A stretch of DNA of 5,889 nucleotides, taken from contig JAWXBD010000162.1 of the NCBI GenBank assembly GCA_034439815.1, positions 1-5,889 on the forward strand. The letters are read 5' to 3'. The position numbers and the translations under genes are program-made. Below the pieces are notes generated by a model. The model saw nothing but the letters and a program-made list of their open reading frames with translations, was not told where the DNA came from and did not search any database. Source of the stretch: JAEUIT01 sp034439815 (GTDB lineage: Bacteria; Planctomycetota; Phycisphaerae; Phycisphaerales; SM1A02). This document shows, piece after piece, positions 5,750-5,889 of the stretch. How positions within the stretch are numbered: the first letter of the stretch is position 1; the number at the start of each line of letters is the position of its first letter.

Positions 5750-5889
5750 CACGAGCCCACTCCCGCGCCGACGCGAAACGCAGCGAGCCGGTCAAGCAGC
5801 GATTCGGTTGACAGATGCGAGCCGCCGATGCGATCAGCAATGAGCGGCAGCGCGAGCGGCCCTGGCGTCGGCGTGACCACATGCACGAG
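5749..5889 (-). CDS. C-terminal end of Lhr-type ligase-associated DEXH-box helicase (partial)
   Basis: Only the last 46 codons and the TGA stop (5751-5749) are in the window; the rest lies beyond the right edge. The end reads HVVTPTPGPLALPLIADRIG followed by STESLLDRLAAF. It resembles the extreme C-terminus of ligase-associated Lhr helicases, where a segment ending in PLAFPL-like residues is followed by a short helix starting with LS(T/S)E. No helicase motif is available to confirm this. The assignment therefore rests on this short match and on the downstream pdeM, the usual partner of this helicase. The stop overlaps the pdeM start by one base (four if pdeM starts at the GTG). Confidence 0.7.
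   Translation of the reverse strand, partial: LVHVVTPTPGPLALPLIADRIGGSHLSTESLLDRLAAFRVGAGVGS

Noticed and set aside
5502..5882. A minus-strand open frame covering the pdeM start and the right edge
   Set aside because: It is in a different frame from both pdeM and the Lhr C-terminus, is Arg-rich and has no homology-like motifs.

Overview
The window is GC-rich (roughly 65%), densely coding and free of mobile elements, RNA genes or CRISPR arrays. It looks like ordinary chromosomal housekeeping DNA of a Gram-negative-type (diderm) bacterium. A stand-alone LAB_N membrane protein with a periplasmic-type N-terminal extension, a short-N-terminus RlmN/Cfr-like enzyme and an orphan fdx-iscX pair together suggest a non-proteobacterial lineage. 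My tentative guess is Planctomycetota (Phycisphaerae-like). This rests on remembered family resemblance and was not tested by any search.

Layout. Left block, minus strand (1-1292): a three-gene run fdx, iscX, then a carbon-nitrogen hydrolase truncated by the window edge, with gaps of 14 and 16 nt, so probably one operon. fdx and iscX are the last two genes of the ISC iron-sulfur operon in Proteobacteria, but here they start the run without iscS, iscU or hscA next to them. A 132-nt divergent intergenic region (1293-1425) should hold promoters for both directions.

Middle block, plus strand (1426-5068): a LAB_N-domain membrane protein, an RlmN/Cfr-family radical SAM enzyme and an MsbA-like ABC exporter, joined by stop/start overlaps (ATGA and GTGA). 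This is a translationally coupled three-gene operon. The two outer genes suggest an envelope-lipid role; the rRNA methylase-like gene between them has no obvious functional link.

Right block, minus strand (5081-5889): the metallophosphoesterase PdeM and the C-terminal end of a Lhr-type helicase upstream of it, overlapping at their stop/start. This is the known ligase-associated DNA repair cluster; its ligase and exonuclease partners would be expected beyond the right edge. The middle and right blocks converge with only 12 nt between stop codons.

I see no clear undescribed system. The points most worth checking are the divergent RlmN/Cfr-like subgroup, the coupling of LAB_N, RlmN-like and ABC exporter genes, the orphan fdx-iscX-hydrolase run, and a possibly leaderless start for the LAB_N gene.
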